Assembly (NCBI GenBank): GCA_036675505.1
Contig: JAKFEW010000139.1
Location: 176,807-240,806 of the forward strand
Length of the DNA: 64,000 nucleotides
Reading direction: 5' to 3'
From: JAKFEW01 sp036675505
Lineage (GTDB): Bacteria; Cyanobacteriota; Sericytochromatia; S15B-MN24; JAQBPE01
Part shown: positions 25,762 through 34,477 of the stretch, piece after piece
Position numbering within the stretch: the stretch's first letter is position 1
Layout: each line of letters starts with the position of its first letter
The notes under the pieces: generated by a model
Seen by the model: only the letters and a program-made list of their open reading frames with translations
Told to the model about the DNA's origin: nothing
Databases searched by the model: none
Program-made: the position numbers and the translations under genes

Positions 25762-27257
25762 CCGAAGATCGTCGGGAGCTCCGCCGACTCGCCGGGCCAG
25801 CGCAGCCGGCCCTGCAGCCAGGGCAGCACGTCTTCGATCTTCAACCGGATCTGGGTCATGCTGTCCCGCTCCCGGATCGTCACCGATCGGTCGTTCAAGG
25901 ACTCGAAGTCGAGCGTCACGCAGAATGGCGTGCCGACTTCGTCCTGGCGGCGGTAGCGCTTGCCGATCGACTGCGTTTCGTCGTAGTCCACCGACCAGTG
26001 CTGCGACAGGAGGGCATGCAGCTGGCGCGCCGGGCCCGTGAGCTCGGCCTTCTTCGAGAGCGGCAGCACCGCGATCTTGTACGGCGCGAGCATCGGATGG
26101 AGCCGCAGCACGACGCGCGTCTCGCCCTTCGGATCGGTCTCCTCTTCGTAGGAATCCACCAGGAACGCCAGCGTCGCCCGGTCGGCGCCCGCCGAGGGCT
26201 CGATCACGTAGGGGATGTACGCCGACTTGGTTTCCTCGTCGAAGAAGGAAAGGTCCTTGCCCGAGAGGTTCTGGTGCTGCTTGAGGTCGAAGTCCGTGCG
26301 GTTCGCGATGCCTTCCAGCTCGGACCAGCCGAACGGGAAGCGGTACTCGAAGTCCTCGCAGCCCGCGGCGTAATGCGCGAGCTCGTCGCAGCCATGCGCG
26401 CGGCGGCGGATGTTGTCGGCCTTCATGCCGAGGTCGATGTACCAGCGGTAGCGGTCTTCGATCCAACGCTTGTGCCATTCGGCCGCCTCGTCAGGCGGGC
26501 AGAAGAACTCGATTTCCATCTGCTCGAACTCGCGCGTGCGGAACGTGAAGTTACCGGGCGTGATTTCGTTGCGGAACGACTTGCCGATCTGCGCGATGCC
26601 GAACGGCGGCTTCTTGCGGCTCGCGATCTGCACGTTCTTGAAGTTCACGAAGATGCCCTGCGCCGTTTCGGGACGCAGGTAGACGACGGCGGCCGAGTCT
26701 TCGACCGGGCCGAGGAACGTCTTGAACATCAGGTTGAAGTTGCGCGGCTCCGTCAGCTCGCCACCCGACGGGCTCTGCATGTGCTTGAAGAGCTCCGAGA
26801 TGCGCGCCTTGTCCTTGAGCAGGGCTTCGATCGAGTTCGCCCTGATCCAGCCGGCGAGCTCCTTCACGGCGTCCTCGTGGCCCTTCCGCACCAGCGGCGA
26901 GGCGCCCGAGGATTCCAGCTCGCCGAGCATCTGCTCGATCAGGTGGTCGGCACGGAAGCGCTGCTGGGTGGTCTTGTCGTCGACCAGCGGGTCGTTGAAG
27001 GTTTCGACGTGGCCGGACGCGACCCAGGCCTGGGGATGCATGAGGATGGCGGCATCCATCCCGACCATGTCGGAGCGGCTCTGCACCACCGCACGCCACC
27101 AGGCCTGCTTGACGTTGTTCTTGAGCAAGACGCCGAGCGGACCGTAGTCCCAGGTGCTACCAAGACCGCCGTAGATCTCGCTGCTCGGGAAGATCAGGCC
27201 GCGCCGCTTCGAGAGCGAGACGATCTTTTCCATCAGGTCCGTGGCCACTTGCGTCAT
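25758..27257 (-). CDS. glyS: Glycyl-tRNA synthetase, single-chain type
   Basis: Class II synthetase that charges tRNA-Gly. This is the homodimeric alpha2 type found in archaea, eukaryotes and several bacterial phyla (for example Thermus and Mycobacterium) rather than the two-gene alpha2-beta2 type. Evidence includes the N-terminal RRGLIFPSSEIYGG, motif 2 with FRNEITPGNFTFRTREFEQME and the anticodon-binding C-terminal domain (RVVLRLHPMLAPYKIAVLPL). The 499-aa length fits. GAGAGGTG precedes the ATG at 27257. The gene type is a useful lineage marker. Confidence 0.96.
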   Translation of the reverse strand: MTQVATDLMEKIVSLSKRRGLIFPSSEIYGGLGSTWDYGPLGVLLKNNVKQAWWRAVVQSRSDMVGMDAAILMHPQAWVASGHVETFNDPLVDDKTTQQRFRADHLIEQMLGELESSGASPLVRKGHEDAVKELAGWIRANSIEALLKDKARISELFKHMQSPSGGELTEPRNFNLMFKTFLGPVEDSAAVVYLRPETAQGIFVNFKNVQIASRKKPPFGIAQIGKSFRNEITPGNFTFRTREFEQMEIEFFCPPDEAAEWHKRWIEDRYRWYIDLGMKADNIRRRAHGCDELAHYAAGCEDFEYRFPFGWSELEGIANRTDFDLKQHQNLSGKDLSFFDEETKSAYIPYVIEPSAGADRATLAFLVDSYEEETDPKGETRVVLRLHPMLAPYKIAVLPLSKKAELTGPARQLHALLSQHWSVDYDETQSIGKRYRRQDEVGTPFCVTLDFESLNDRSVTIRERDSMTQIRLKIEDVLPWLQGRLRWPGESAELPTIFG

Positions 27258-27275
27258 TCAAACACCTCTCCATGC

Positions 27276-27315
27276 GACAGGCCGTCCGCCGGATGCGGAC
27301 GGCCTGTCGATTATA
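27276..27315 (-). promoter_or_regulatory. glyS -10 box abutting a 14-bp hairpin (pil operon end)
   Basis: After the pilQ stop the minus strand has TATAAT (27315-27310) and immediately a perfect 14-bp hairpin (27308-27276, GACAGGCCGTCCGC with its complement, 5-base loop). There is no T-run after it. It may be a terminator-like end to the pil operon, a leader structure for glyS, or both. No clear -35 is present. Confidence 0.55.
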
Positions 27316-27329
27316 CATGAGGTGACGGT

Positions 27330-28739
27330 TTAGTCGGTGAGGCGCTCGCCGCTCTTGATGTGCGGCGTGACCATGATGATGACCTCGGTCTCATCGTTGC
27401 TCGTGGCTTCCTGGCGGAACATGAAGCCGATGATCGGGATGTCGCCGAGCAGCGGCATCTTCGCCACCGTGTTGTTGGAGTTGCGGCGGATCAGGCCGCC
27501 GATGACCACCGTCTCGCCGTCGGCCACGCGCATCGTGGTCCGGAGGCGGCGCTCGTTGACCTCGGGCACCGGGTTCCGGTTGACGATGACGTCCTTGCCA
27601 CGCACCGAGATGGTCGGCTGGATGTCCATCGTGACGAAGCCGTTGGTATCGATGCGGGGGGTGATCGTCAGGCGTTCGCCGATGTCCTGGAACGAGACGC
27701 TTTCCGACGCCAGCGCCGTGCCGCCGCTGCCGCCCTGGAAGTTCACCTGCACGACCGGGAACTTGTTGACGATGGCGATTTCGGCGGTGACGCTGTCCTG
27801 CGTCGCGATGCGGGGGTTGGCGAGGACCTGGGCCTCACCGCGCTGCACCAGCGCGTTGATGCGGGCGTTGAGGTTCGAGGTCACGTTGCCCAGCGACGAG
27901 AACGTGATCGACGTGCTGCCCGAGCCCGAGGACGGGTTGCCGGCGGTCGGTTGGCCGTTGGAGGTGGCCGTCGGGTCCGTGACGTTGTTCGAGAGACCGA
28001 ACTTCGAGCCGCCGAAGCCGAACTCGCCGCCCAGGCGCTTGATCGCGCTGCGCGCGACTTCGACCAGCTTCACCTCGATCACGACCTGCGGGGCCGGGAT
28101 GTCGATCGCGCGGATCGCGTTGCGGATCTTCACGAGGTCTTCACCCGTGCCCGACACCAGGATCGAGTTGGTTCGGATGTCGGCCACCATTTTCAGCGAG
28201 CTGCCCGCCGCGCCGGAGAGCACGCCGGTCAGGAGCGCGATCGCCTCGGTGGCTTTCGCGTTGTTGAGGCGGAAGGTCGCCGCCTGGTTGGCGTCGATCT
28301 TGGCCCGCAGGACCTCTTCCTTGGCGATCAGCAGCGACGTGCCGACGCGGCGGGCCGCCAGGCCGTTGGTGCGCAGCACGATGCCGAAGAACTCGTCGAG
28401 CGGGACCGCGCGAACGTCCATCGTGAACCGGCCGGCGACGCTGCTGTCGAGGATCAGGTTCATGCCGCCGCGCTGGGCGATCAGGCGCAGGACTTCCTTC
28501 ACCTCGGCGTTGTCGAACTTCAACGTCATGAACGTCGGGTTCTTGATCAGCGCCGGGATGTCCTTGAAGTTGATCAGCTGATCCTTGATCGCGTCGTTCC
28601 GCTCGTTGCCGAAGTTCGATCCCGAGCCGTAGTACCCGCTGCCGTGGTCTTGGGCCAGGGCAGGGCTGGCCGTCGCGGTCGCGAGAATACTCGCAGCCGC
28701 CAGGGCCATTTTGAGCTGCCGATTGGCGGCGGGTGCCAT
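27330..28739 (-). CDS. pilQ: Type IV pilus secretin PilQ-like
   Basis: Outer-membrane gated channel through which the pilus passes. The 469-aa protein has a signal peptide (to about residue 26, ATASPALAQ). A STN/secretin N-terminal region (NAEVKEVLRLIAQRGG), N1-type domain and the C-terminal secretin domain follow, the last recognised by VPEVNERRLRTTMRVADG, VVIGGLIRR and LLGDIPIIGFMFR. It is shorter than most PilQ proteins and has no AMIN domains. The ATG at 28739 overlaps the pilP-like stop by 1 nt. It is the last gene of pilMNOPQ. Confidence 0.92.
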   Translation of the reverse strand: MAPAANRQLKMALAAASILATATASPALAQDHGSGYYGSGSNFGNERNDAIKDQLINFKDIPALIKNPTFMTLKFDNAEVKEVLRLIAQRGGMNLILDSSVAGRFTMDVRAVPLDEFFGIVLRTNGLAARRVGTSLLIAKEEVLRAKIDANQAATFRLNNAKATEAIALLTGVLSGAAGSSLKMVADIRTNSILVSGTGEDLVKIRNAIRAIDIPAPQVVIEVKLVEVARSAIKRLGGEFGFGGSKFGLSNNVTDPTATSNGQPTAGNPSSGSGSTSITFSSLGNVTSNLNARINALVQRGEAQVLANPRIATQDSVTAEIAIVNKFPVVQVNFQGGSGGTALASESVSFQDIGERLTITPRIDTNGFVTMDIQPTISVRGKDVIVNRNPVPEVNERRLRTTMRVADGETVVIGGLIRRNSNNTVAKMPLLGDIPIIGFMFRQEATSNDETEVIIMVTPHIKSGERLTD

Positions 28740-29428
28740 CACAGAATGCCTCCGATGATCTTCACGTAGCGACGACCGCCACGGATGAACGTCACTCCAC
28801 GGTTGGAAATTGCTTCGATCCGGCTGCCGTCGGCGAGTTGCTCGCCGACGCGGGCGCTGATGTTGTTGCCGCCCTTGCCTTCGAGCATGCAGATGCGCTC
28901 GTAGCCGGTGCTGACGATGCCGCGCACGAGCCACTGGGGCTGGTCGACCGTCGGCGCCTTGTCGCCGCCGAAGGTCACGGCGGGCTTCGGCTTCGGCTTC
29001 GGCACCGCGATCACGGGCTTGGGCGTCGGCAGCGGCGCAATCGGGGGCAGCTTGGCGATCGGGTCGTCGCCCGGGCCGGGCCCGTTGGGCGGCACGATCG
29101 TGCCCGGATCGGGCGGCACGAGCGCCATGAAGGGATCTTCGCGGCCCGCGGCCTCGACCGCCTTGATCGAGAGCTCGGTCTCGGTCGTGGCCTGGAACAC
29201 CGTGTTCTCTCCGTTGGCAGCGCCGAACTCGGCCGACTGGCCGCCGTCCGCAGGCACGGGCAGCTTGGCCGCGTCGCCTTCGGGCTTGGCCGGCTTGCCT
29301 TCCGCCTTGGCGGCGGTCGCCGGCGCTGCGTAGCTGACCTCCATGAGCGAGAGGTTCTGCGCCACGAGCAGCGAGCCCATGCCCATGGAGACCATGGTCG
29401 GCACGATCATCGCTTGGACGAAGTTCAC
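28739..29428 (-). CDS. pilP: PilP-like pilus alignment protein
   Basis: By position (between pilO and pilQ) and architecture this is the PilP equivalent, which links the inner-membrane PilMNO platform to the secretin. The 229-aa protein has a hydrophobic N-terminus without a lipobox Cys, a long Pro/Ala/Lys-rich linker (about 35-150) and a C-terminal beta domain (WLVRGIVSTGYERICMLEG) as in PilP/GspC HR domains. Overall similarity is low, so the name rests on context. The GTG start overlaps the pilO stop (GTGA). Confidence 0.7.
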   Translation of the reverse strand: MNFVQAMIVPTMVSMGMGSLLVAQNLSLMEVSYAAPATAAKAEGKPAKPEGDAAKLPVPADGGQSAEFGAANGENTVFQATTETELSIKAVEAAGREDPFMALVPPDPGTIVPPNGPGPGDDPIAKLPPIAPLPTPKPVIAVPKPKPKPAVTFGGDKAPTVDQPQWLVRGIVSTGYERICMLEGKGGNNISARVGEQLADGSRIEAISNRGVTFIRGGRRYVKIIGGIL

Positions 29429-30060
29429 GGCGTATCTCCCTTACTCTTGAGCACGTACGCGTTCAGGGTGAACTGTAGGGTCAAGGTGTTTTGATAGACG
29501 CCACCCAGCTTGGGGTCCAGCTTGGAGCCCACCGGCGTGAGTGAGAGGTTGCTGACGGAGAGCTTGCGCTCGTATTGGTTCAACTTTTCCATAAAGGTGA
29601 TGACTTGCGGGAACGTCGCCGAGGCCGACACCGTGACCGGCAGCTCCTGAATGTCGCCGCTCGGGTCGCCAGAGAACGGCTTGAGCTCCGCCGGCTGGAA
29701 GGTCGAGAGGTCGCCGTGGGCGCTCTTCGCGATCCGTTCGATGTCGTACAGCAGCACGGGCACCTGGGCTTCGCTCGGGATTTTCGCTCGCAGCAGGGTG
29801 ATGCCTTTCGAGAGCTCGGCGATCCTCGCTTTTACTTTGTCGATCTCTTTGGTGCGCGCCTTGAGCTCTTCAGCTTGGCCACGCTTCGCTTCGACCGCTT
29901 CGATTTGTGTCTGGATCCCTTCGTACTTCGCCATGAGGGTCTGTTCGACCGCCAATCCCATGTAGGAACTTTCGAAGACGTACAAGGCCGCGATCGCCGG
30001 CAGCCCGGCCGCGATCGCGATCGCGGGGATCTCCTGGCCTCCGATGTTGATCGTGCTCAT
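29425..30060 (-). CDS. pilO: PilO-like pilus assembly protein
   Basis: A 211-aa bitopic inner-membrane protein that pairs with PilN. There is one N-terminal helix (about 9-28), then a coiled coil (about 40-85, rich in Lys/Glu) and a ferredoxin-like periplasmic domain with the family pattern PVTVSASATFPQVITFMEKLNQYERKL broken across about 130-156. The order and overlaps with neighbours (9 bp after pilN, 4 nt overlap with the pilP-like gene) support the call. Confidence 0.85.
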   Translation of the reverse strand: MSTINIGGQEIPAIAIAAGLPAIAALYVFESSYMGLAVEQTLMAKYEGIQTQIEAVEAKRGQAEELKARTKEIDKVKARIAELSKGITLLRAKIPSEAQVPVLLYDIERIAKSAHGDLSTFQPAELKPFSGDPSGDIQELPVTVSASATFPQVITFMEKLNQYERKLSVSNLSLTPVGSKLDPKLGGVYQNTLTLQFTLNAYVLKSKGDTP

Positions 30061-30069
30061 GTCTTTGAC

Positions 30070-30669
30070 CTACTTCTTTTCGCCCGTCATTCGGACGGTA
30101 ATCTTCATGTCCCACTTCACAGTCGGAACGGCGCCGGCGGTCATCTCGGTCTTGCTGAGGACCGGGTTCGCGAAGAACTCCGAATGTTCGAGGTTGCGGT
30201 GGAAGTACGCCACCGAGCCGTAGTCGAGCGCGCCGCCCGCGACGGTGATTTCCGACTTTTCGTTGTCGGCCTTGAAGGACTCGAACCAGAGGTTGCCGGG
30301 CGTCAGGGTGCGCAGCTCGTTGAGGATCTCGCCCCACGATGCGGTCACGCCCGCCACGCCTTGCAGGGTGGCGAGCTGCTTCTTGAGCAGGTTTTCGCGA
30401 TCGCCCTGGGACTGGAGGTCTTTCAGCGTGGTGTTGTACTTGTCGATCTCGGCCTGGATCTCCGCATCTTCGGCCGCAACGGTCTCGGTCCACGGCGTGA
30501 GCCACATCGAGTCCGCCAGCGACGGCGTCGCCCCCAGCACCAGGGCCACGATGCCGCCGATGGCGATCGGCATCATGGCCGCTCGGTCGATGCTCGGCGC
30601 GCTCATCCCGCCACCGCCCTTGCCGGGCCGCAGCTCCTCGGGGAGCAGGTTGATGTTGATCGTCGCCAT
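30070..30669 (-). CDS. pilN: PilN-like pilus assembly protein
   Basis: A 199-aa inner-membrane protein. Its N-terminus carries the cytoplasmic INLLPEELRP motif that inserts into the PilM groove. A Gly-rich stretch and one transmembrane helix (about 35-55) follow, then a coiled coil and a PilN/GspL-type ferredoxin-like periplasmic domain. The ATG overlaps the pilM stop by 1 nt, which fits the tight stoichiometry of the PilM-PilN pair. Confidence 0.9.
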   Translation of the reverse strand: MATININLLPEELRPGKGGGGMSAPSIDRAAMMPIAIGGIVALVLGATPSLADSMWLTPWTETVAAEDAEIQAEIDKYNTTLKDLQSQGDRENLLKKQLATLQGVAGVTASWGEILNELRTLTPGNLWFESFKADNEKSEITVAGGALDYGSVAYFHRNLEHSEFFANPVLSKTEMTAGAVPTVKWDMKITVRMTGEKK

Positions 30670-31760
30670 TAGCCAAGATCTCGCATTGCCAGCCCGATTG
30701 CCGTGATGTAGGTCGGCGCCTGGGCTTCATCGATCTCGACCTTGTCGGCCGAGAGCGAGGTGAACGGGTTCCCCACCACGACTTCGATGCCGAGGCGGGT
30801 GGTGAGGAATCGGTCGAGGCCCCGCAACGCGGCGCCCTTCCCGCAGATCACGATTTTGTCGATCGTGGCACCGCCCTGGCTCATGAAGAAGTCCAGGGAG
30901 CGGCTGATTTCGCCGGTGAGCTCGGAGAGCGCGGGCCGGATGATTTCCGTGGCCTGCTCGATCTCGGGGGATAGCTCTTCGTAACCCTGGGGGTCCACGT
31001 CGAGCTGATCCAGCAGGTCCTTGGCGCCGAACTCGTCGATGCCTAACGAGTTGATCAAGTTGTCGACCAGGTAGCTGTAACCGATGAGCACGCTCCGGTT
31101 GAACTTGGGGACCCCGGCGGACAGCACGTTGATGTCCGTCGACGGGCCCTGAATGAGCAGGGCCGCGATGGTCTGATTATCGTTCAGGTAATCGGTCTTC
31201 TCTAGGGCCCGCATCACAGCGAAGGAAGCCACGTCGACGCAGGAAAGCGTGAGTCCGGCCTCCTCGGCGGTGGTGATGAACGACTGCACGAGGTTCTTCT
31301 GCGCCGCCACCAGCAGCACTTCCATTTGCTCGTTGCCGCCCTCGTCCATCGTGGTGCCCACGATTTGCGAGCTCAAGTTCACGTCGTCGAGCGCGAACGG
31401 GATGTAACGCTCGGCTTCGTAGTTGATGAAGGTCTCGAGCTCGTCCTCGGCCATCGGGTCCGTCGCGATGAGGCGGATGATCACGCTCTGGCCGCCAATC
31501 GCGACGACCGCGGTCTCGGCCGTGATGTTGTGGTCGTCGAGCAGGCCGCGAATGACCTCACCGACACCCGCGGGGTCGACGATCTCACCGTCCTGGAAGG
31601 CGTTCGGCGGCATCATGCCGCTCGCGAGCGCGTCGACCGTATAGCCGGCCTTCGACTTCGAGAGGCTGGCGACCACGATCGCGTCAGGCCCGATATCGAG
31701 CCCGACCACCGAGGTCTTCTTGAGCTTGAGCAAGCTCTTGACTTGGTCCATCAATCCCAC
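30669..31760 (-). CDS. pilM: PilM, actin-like pilus assembly ATPase
   Basis: A 363-aa cytoplasmic protein of the FtsA/actin fold that binds the PilN tail and connects the alignment complex to the motor. Conserved blocks are VVGLDIGPDAIVVA (phosphate 1), VVAIGGQSVIIR, ETFINYEAERYIPF and KIVICGKGAALRGLD (adenosine loop). The start is GTG at 31760 with GAGGAG nine bases upstream. It lies 23 bp after the prepilin peptidase stop and heads pilMNOPQ. Confidence 0.93.
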   Translation of the reverse strand: MGLMDQVKSLLKLKKTSVVGLDIGPDAIVVASLSKSKAGYTVDALASGMMPPNAFQDGEIVDPAGVGEVIRGLLDDHNITAETAVVAIGGQSVIIRLIATDPMAEDELETFINYEAERYIPFALDDVNLSSQIVGTTMDEGGNEQMEVLLVAAQKNLVQSFITTAEEAGLTLSCVDVASFAVMRALEKTDYLNDNQTIAALLIQGPSTDINVLSAGVPKFNRSVLIGYSYLVDNLINSLGIDEFGAKDLLDQLDVDPQGYEELSPEIEQATEIIRPALSELTGEISRSLDFFMSQGGATIDKIVICGKGAALRGLDRFLTTRLGIEVVVGNPFTSLSADKVEIDEAQAPTYITAIGLAMRDLG

Positions 31761-31783
31761 GGACGGTTCTCCTCTTCAGCCTC

Positions 31784-32791
31784 TCAGCTGCCCAGACGCT
31801 GCATGTACCAGCCGATCATCGGCCCGCCCCAGAACAGCGCCCCCAGGCCGCCCAGCACGAGTGCGGGGCCGAACGGCATCATCAGCCGTCCCTCGTCCTG
31901 CGCCGTGCGCATATAGATCCAGCCGGCGCACGCCCCCAGCAGCGCCGCCATCGCGAAGATCGCGAGCCGCACCATCGGATCCAGCGTCGCGCCGAACCAC
32001 CAACCCGCTTCGGACGAGCCGAACGGGCTCACCGCCAGGAAACAGCCGGCCACGTACGCCAGCGGCGTCACGAAAGCCGCCAGCGCGAAGGGCTGCCAGT
32101 TGCCTGCCTGCCCCCAGCGCCGGAACAGAATCCCGAGCCCGATCGCGCTGCCGATGACCATCGACAGGCCCACGGCCAGCGCGGTCTCCTGCAGGCCGAG
32201 CCAGGCACCCAGCATCGCGACGAGCGTCATATCGCCGCCGCCAACCCCGTCCTCCCCGATCGCCAGGACCGTGAGGCTGTTGAGCAGCATCAGGAACGCC
32301 ACGGCGTAAAGGCAGGCCGCCAGCGAGAACCAGAACTGGTCCGCGATCAGCCAGCTATAAAGCAGGCCGAGCGCGATGCCGGGCAGGGTCACCTGGTCGT
32401 AGATGAGCATCGTATCGATGTCGATCCAGAAGGTCACGACCATCAACCCGATCAACACCCACAGGAAGAGCGACTGGAACGTCAGGCCGAACGCCAGGTA
32501 GACAGCGAGGAACAGCAAGCCGGTCGCAAGCTCCGTCGCGGGGTAGCGCCAGGAGATGGGCATCTTGCAGGTCCGGCACTTCGCGCCGAGCACGAGCCAA
32601 CTCACGACCGGGATGTTTTCCCAGGCCGTAAGCGGCGTAGCACATTTGGGACAATGGGACCCGGGCCAGACAATCGATTCATCTGCGGGGAGCCGGAAGA
32701 TCACTACGTTGAGGAAGCTTCCGATCATCAGACCGAAGATGAAAACGACCGTGGCGACGAAGGTCGCATCGAGGGGAAGGAACGCTGTCAT
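31784..32791 (-). CDS. pilD: Prepilin peptidase / N-methyltransferase PilD
   Basis: Polytopic aspartic protease that cleaves class III signal peptides of prepilins and methylates the new N-terminus. The cytoplasmic zinc site has four cysteines (CPKC at 47-50, CRTC at 72-75). The catalytic aspartates are in FWIDIDTMLIYD (about 124) and GGGD (about 187). The 335-aa length is a little above average because of an extra C-terminal helix pair. TTAAGGA lies just before the ATG. Its substrates are the two prepilins encoded about 3-4 kb upstream on the same strand. Confidence 0.95.
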   Translation of the reverse strand: MTAFLPLDATFVATVVFIFGLMIGSFLNVVIFRLPADESIVWPGSHCPKCATPLTAWENIPVVSWLVLGAKCRTCKMPISWRYPATELATGLLFLAVYLAFGLTFQSLFLWVLIGLMVVTFWIDIDTMLIYDQVTLPGIALGLLYSWLIADQFWFSLAACLYAVAFLMLLNSLTVLAIGEDGVGGGDMTLVAMLGAWLGLQETALAVGLSMVIGSAIGLGILFRRWGQAGNWQPFALAAFVTPLAYVAGCFLAVSPFGSSEAGWWFGATLDPMVRLAIFAMAALLGACAGWIYMRTAQDEGRLMMPFGPALVLGGLGALFWGGPMIGWYMQRLGS

Positions 32792-32865
32792 ATTCCTTAA
32801 AGGCTGGCAACCAGCCGTTTTCCAGATAACGAGAGGTCACAACATGTGTACCCGGGCCGGCCCAC

Positions 32866-32871
32866 ATTATA
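32866..32871 (-). promoter_or_regulatory. -10 box for pilD-pilMNOPQ
   Basis: A perfect TATAAT on the minus strand (32871-32866) lies about 75 nt before the pilD start, in an otherwise gene-free 197-bp gap. I find no convincing -35 at 16-18 bp. A GGGCCGGCCC palindrome follows two bases after the box. Confidence 0.5.
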
Positions 32872-32936
32872 TGCGGAACATAGCGTCATCTTTTGTTAAA
32901 TGCGTCACGTCCGAAGCCGCATGCCATCAGCGATAA

Positions 32937-32965
32937 CGGCCGGTCGCACGATCGCGTACCGGCCG
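32937..32965 (-). terminator. Terminator-like hairpin after the TPR gene
   Basis: A perfect 8-bp stem (CGGCCGGT / ACCGGCCG) with a 13-base loop, 23 bp after the stop of the TPR gene on the minus strand, followed by TTATCG. The T-run is weak, so termination may be partial. Confidence 0.5.
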
Positions 32966-32988
32966 CTGAGCGGATTTGAAAGAGCGCG

Positions 32989-33711
32989 TTACCTGGGCTC
33001 GCCGTGTTTGGGTTTGCCAGGCTTGTAGGCCCTGGGGCGCTCCCCCGCGATCTCGCCTTTGATGCGCGCGACGTTGCGCTTCGCGATGTCCGCGGTCGCG
33101 CGGTCCCCGCTCTTGGTGAGGTCCTCCCAGATTTGCAGCGCGAGGACGTCCTTGCCCTGCTTCTGGTACATCCGCGCGGCCAGCGAGCGGGCGAATCGCT
33201 TCTGGTCTTCCCACTCGGCGATCGGGCGCGTCGCGGCGCGCTCGAAGCAGGCGGCCGCACCCAGGTAATCGCTCAGGAAGAGGAAGCGGACGAAGCCCTG
33301 GAGGTACGGATAGTGCAGGTGATCCGGGTTCAGGCGCTCGCCCTTCTCGAGCAGCCTGATGGCCACGTCGGTCTGGCCGTTGTCGCTGAGCGCCCAGGCG
33401 CCCAGCCAGTACGCGAACCAGAACTTCGGGTCGAGCTCGGTGATGAGATCGAACATGGCGTCGAGGTTGACCATTTTCGGGTTTTCGGAGAAGAACCGTT
33501 CGCCGTAATATTGCAGCAGCGTGAGCCACAGCGAGTCCGCGATCACGTTTTCGTAGCCCGACGCGCCGGCTTTCACCATCGCGGGCGGCGGCACGAAGAG
33601 CATGTTCACGTCGAGCTCGCGCGGCGGGTAGCTGCGAATCACGAGCGAGCTGCCGATCGACAGGCCCAGGGTTGCCACGAGTCCGACAGCCCAGGGCAGC
33701 GTGCCCCCCAT
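32989..33711 (-). CDS. Membrane-anchored TPR protein linked to an ABC exporter
   Basis: A 240-aa protein with one N-terminal hydrophobic segment (about 7-25) and then helical tetratricopeptide-like repeats (LDPKFWFAYWLGAWALSDNG, LNPDHLHYPYLQGFVRFL). The C-terminus is basic (PRAYKPGKPKHGEPR). It probably faces the outside and binds a protein partner. The ATG is 2 bp after the ABC permease stop, making it the last gene of a three-gene exporter operon. The start at 33711 fits this spacing; a much longer frame upstream is antisense-like. Confidence 0.72.
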   Translation of the reverse strand: MGGTLPWAVGLVATLGLSIGSSLVIRSYPPRELDVNMLFVPPPAMVKAGASGYENVIADSLWLTLLQYYGERFFSENPKMVNLDAMFDLITELDPKFWFAYWLGAWALSDNGQTDVAIRLLEKGERLNPDHLHYPYLQGFVRFLFLSDYLGAAACFERAATRPIAEWEDQKRFARSLAARMYQKQGKDVLALQIWEDLTKSGDRATADIAKRNVARIKGEIAGERPRAYKPGKPKHGEPR

Positions 33712-33713
33712 GG

Positions 33714-34475
33714 TCAGAACTCCCGACGCGCGAAAATCAGCGCGGCCACGCAGAAGAGGGCCGCGCTGTACGTGAAGGCGTACGCAACGGTCCAGAGGAC
33801 CTGCGTGGCCGGCGCGGCGAAGCCGTAGACCACCTGGTTCTTGATGTCGAAGAGCGTGAGGTTCGGCAGCGCGTAATAGAAGACCGTCAACAGCTCGCGC
33901 AGGCCCGGCCCCGCCTTCTCCGTCAGCTCCCTGAACGTGTGCATGTTGTGCCCGATGAAGTACAACGCGAAGGCGTACAGCATACACAGCACGGGCGTGG
34001 TGAACGTGGAGAAGACCAGGGTGAGCGAGGTGAGCAGCACCAGCTCGAGCCAGGCGAACCCGATCGCCTGGAACATCCCGACATGGATCTCCACGCGCAA
34101 CAGCGCGAGCAGGCCGAGGTAGGCCGCGCCCATCGCGGCGGTCAGCACCGTGAGCGTCATCATCAGGCCGCCCAATTTGCCGACGAGGAAGGCCGCCCGC
34201 GGCACCGGCTTGGTGAGCACGACGAAGACCGTCCGCTTGTCGAGCTCCTTGTGCACGAGGCTCGTGCCGACGAAGACGGCGATGATCACGCCGAAGAAGC
34301 CGAGCGCGGCGAGCCCGAGGTCCTTGATGATCTTCACGTCCTGGCCGGCCGAGAGCTGGCCGAGCAGGATCGAAGCGCCGATCAGGACGACGGCGAAGAT
34401 CAAGATGGCGTTGAGGATGCGGTCGCGAATCGTCTCGAGAAACGTGTTCCGCGCGATGGCGATGATCGTGCCCAT
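33714..34475 (-). CDS. ABC-2 type transporter permease
   Basis: A 253-aa inner-membrane protein with six predicted helices of the ABC-2/NosY-like kind. It starts with the amphipathic IIAIARNTFLETIRDRILN segment typical of this permease group and has a conserved loop HKELDKRTVFVVLTKPVPR. It would work with the ATPase encoded 2 bp upstream. The substrate is unknown. In gliding bacteria similar ATPase/permease pairs (GldA/GldF) are linked to surface motility, which is worth noting beside pilus genes but is not shown here. Confidence 0.85.
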   Translation of the reverse strand: MGTIIAIARNTFLETIRDRILNAILIFAVVLIGASILLGQLSAGQDVKIIKDLGLAALGFFGVIIAVFVGTSLVHKELDKRTVFVVLTKPVPRAAFLVGKLGGLMMTLTVLTAAMGAAYLGLLALLRVEIHVGMFQAIGFAWLELVLLTSLTLVFSTFTTPVLCMLYAFALYFIGHNMHTFRELTEKAGPGLRELLTVFYYALPNLTLFDIKNQVVYGFAAPATQVLWTVAYAFTYSAALFCVAALIFARREF

Positions 34476-34477
34476 TG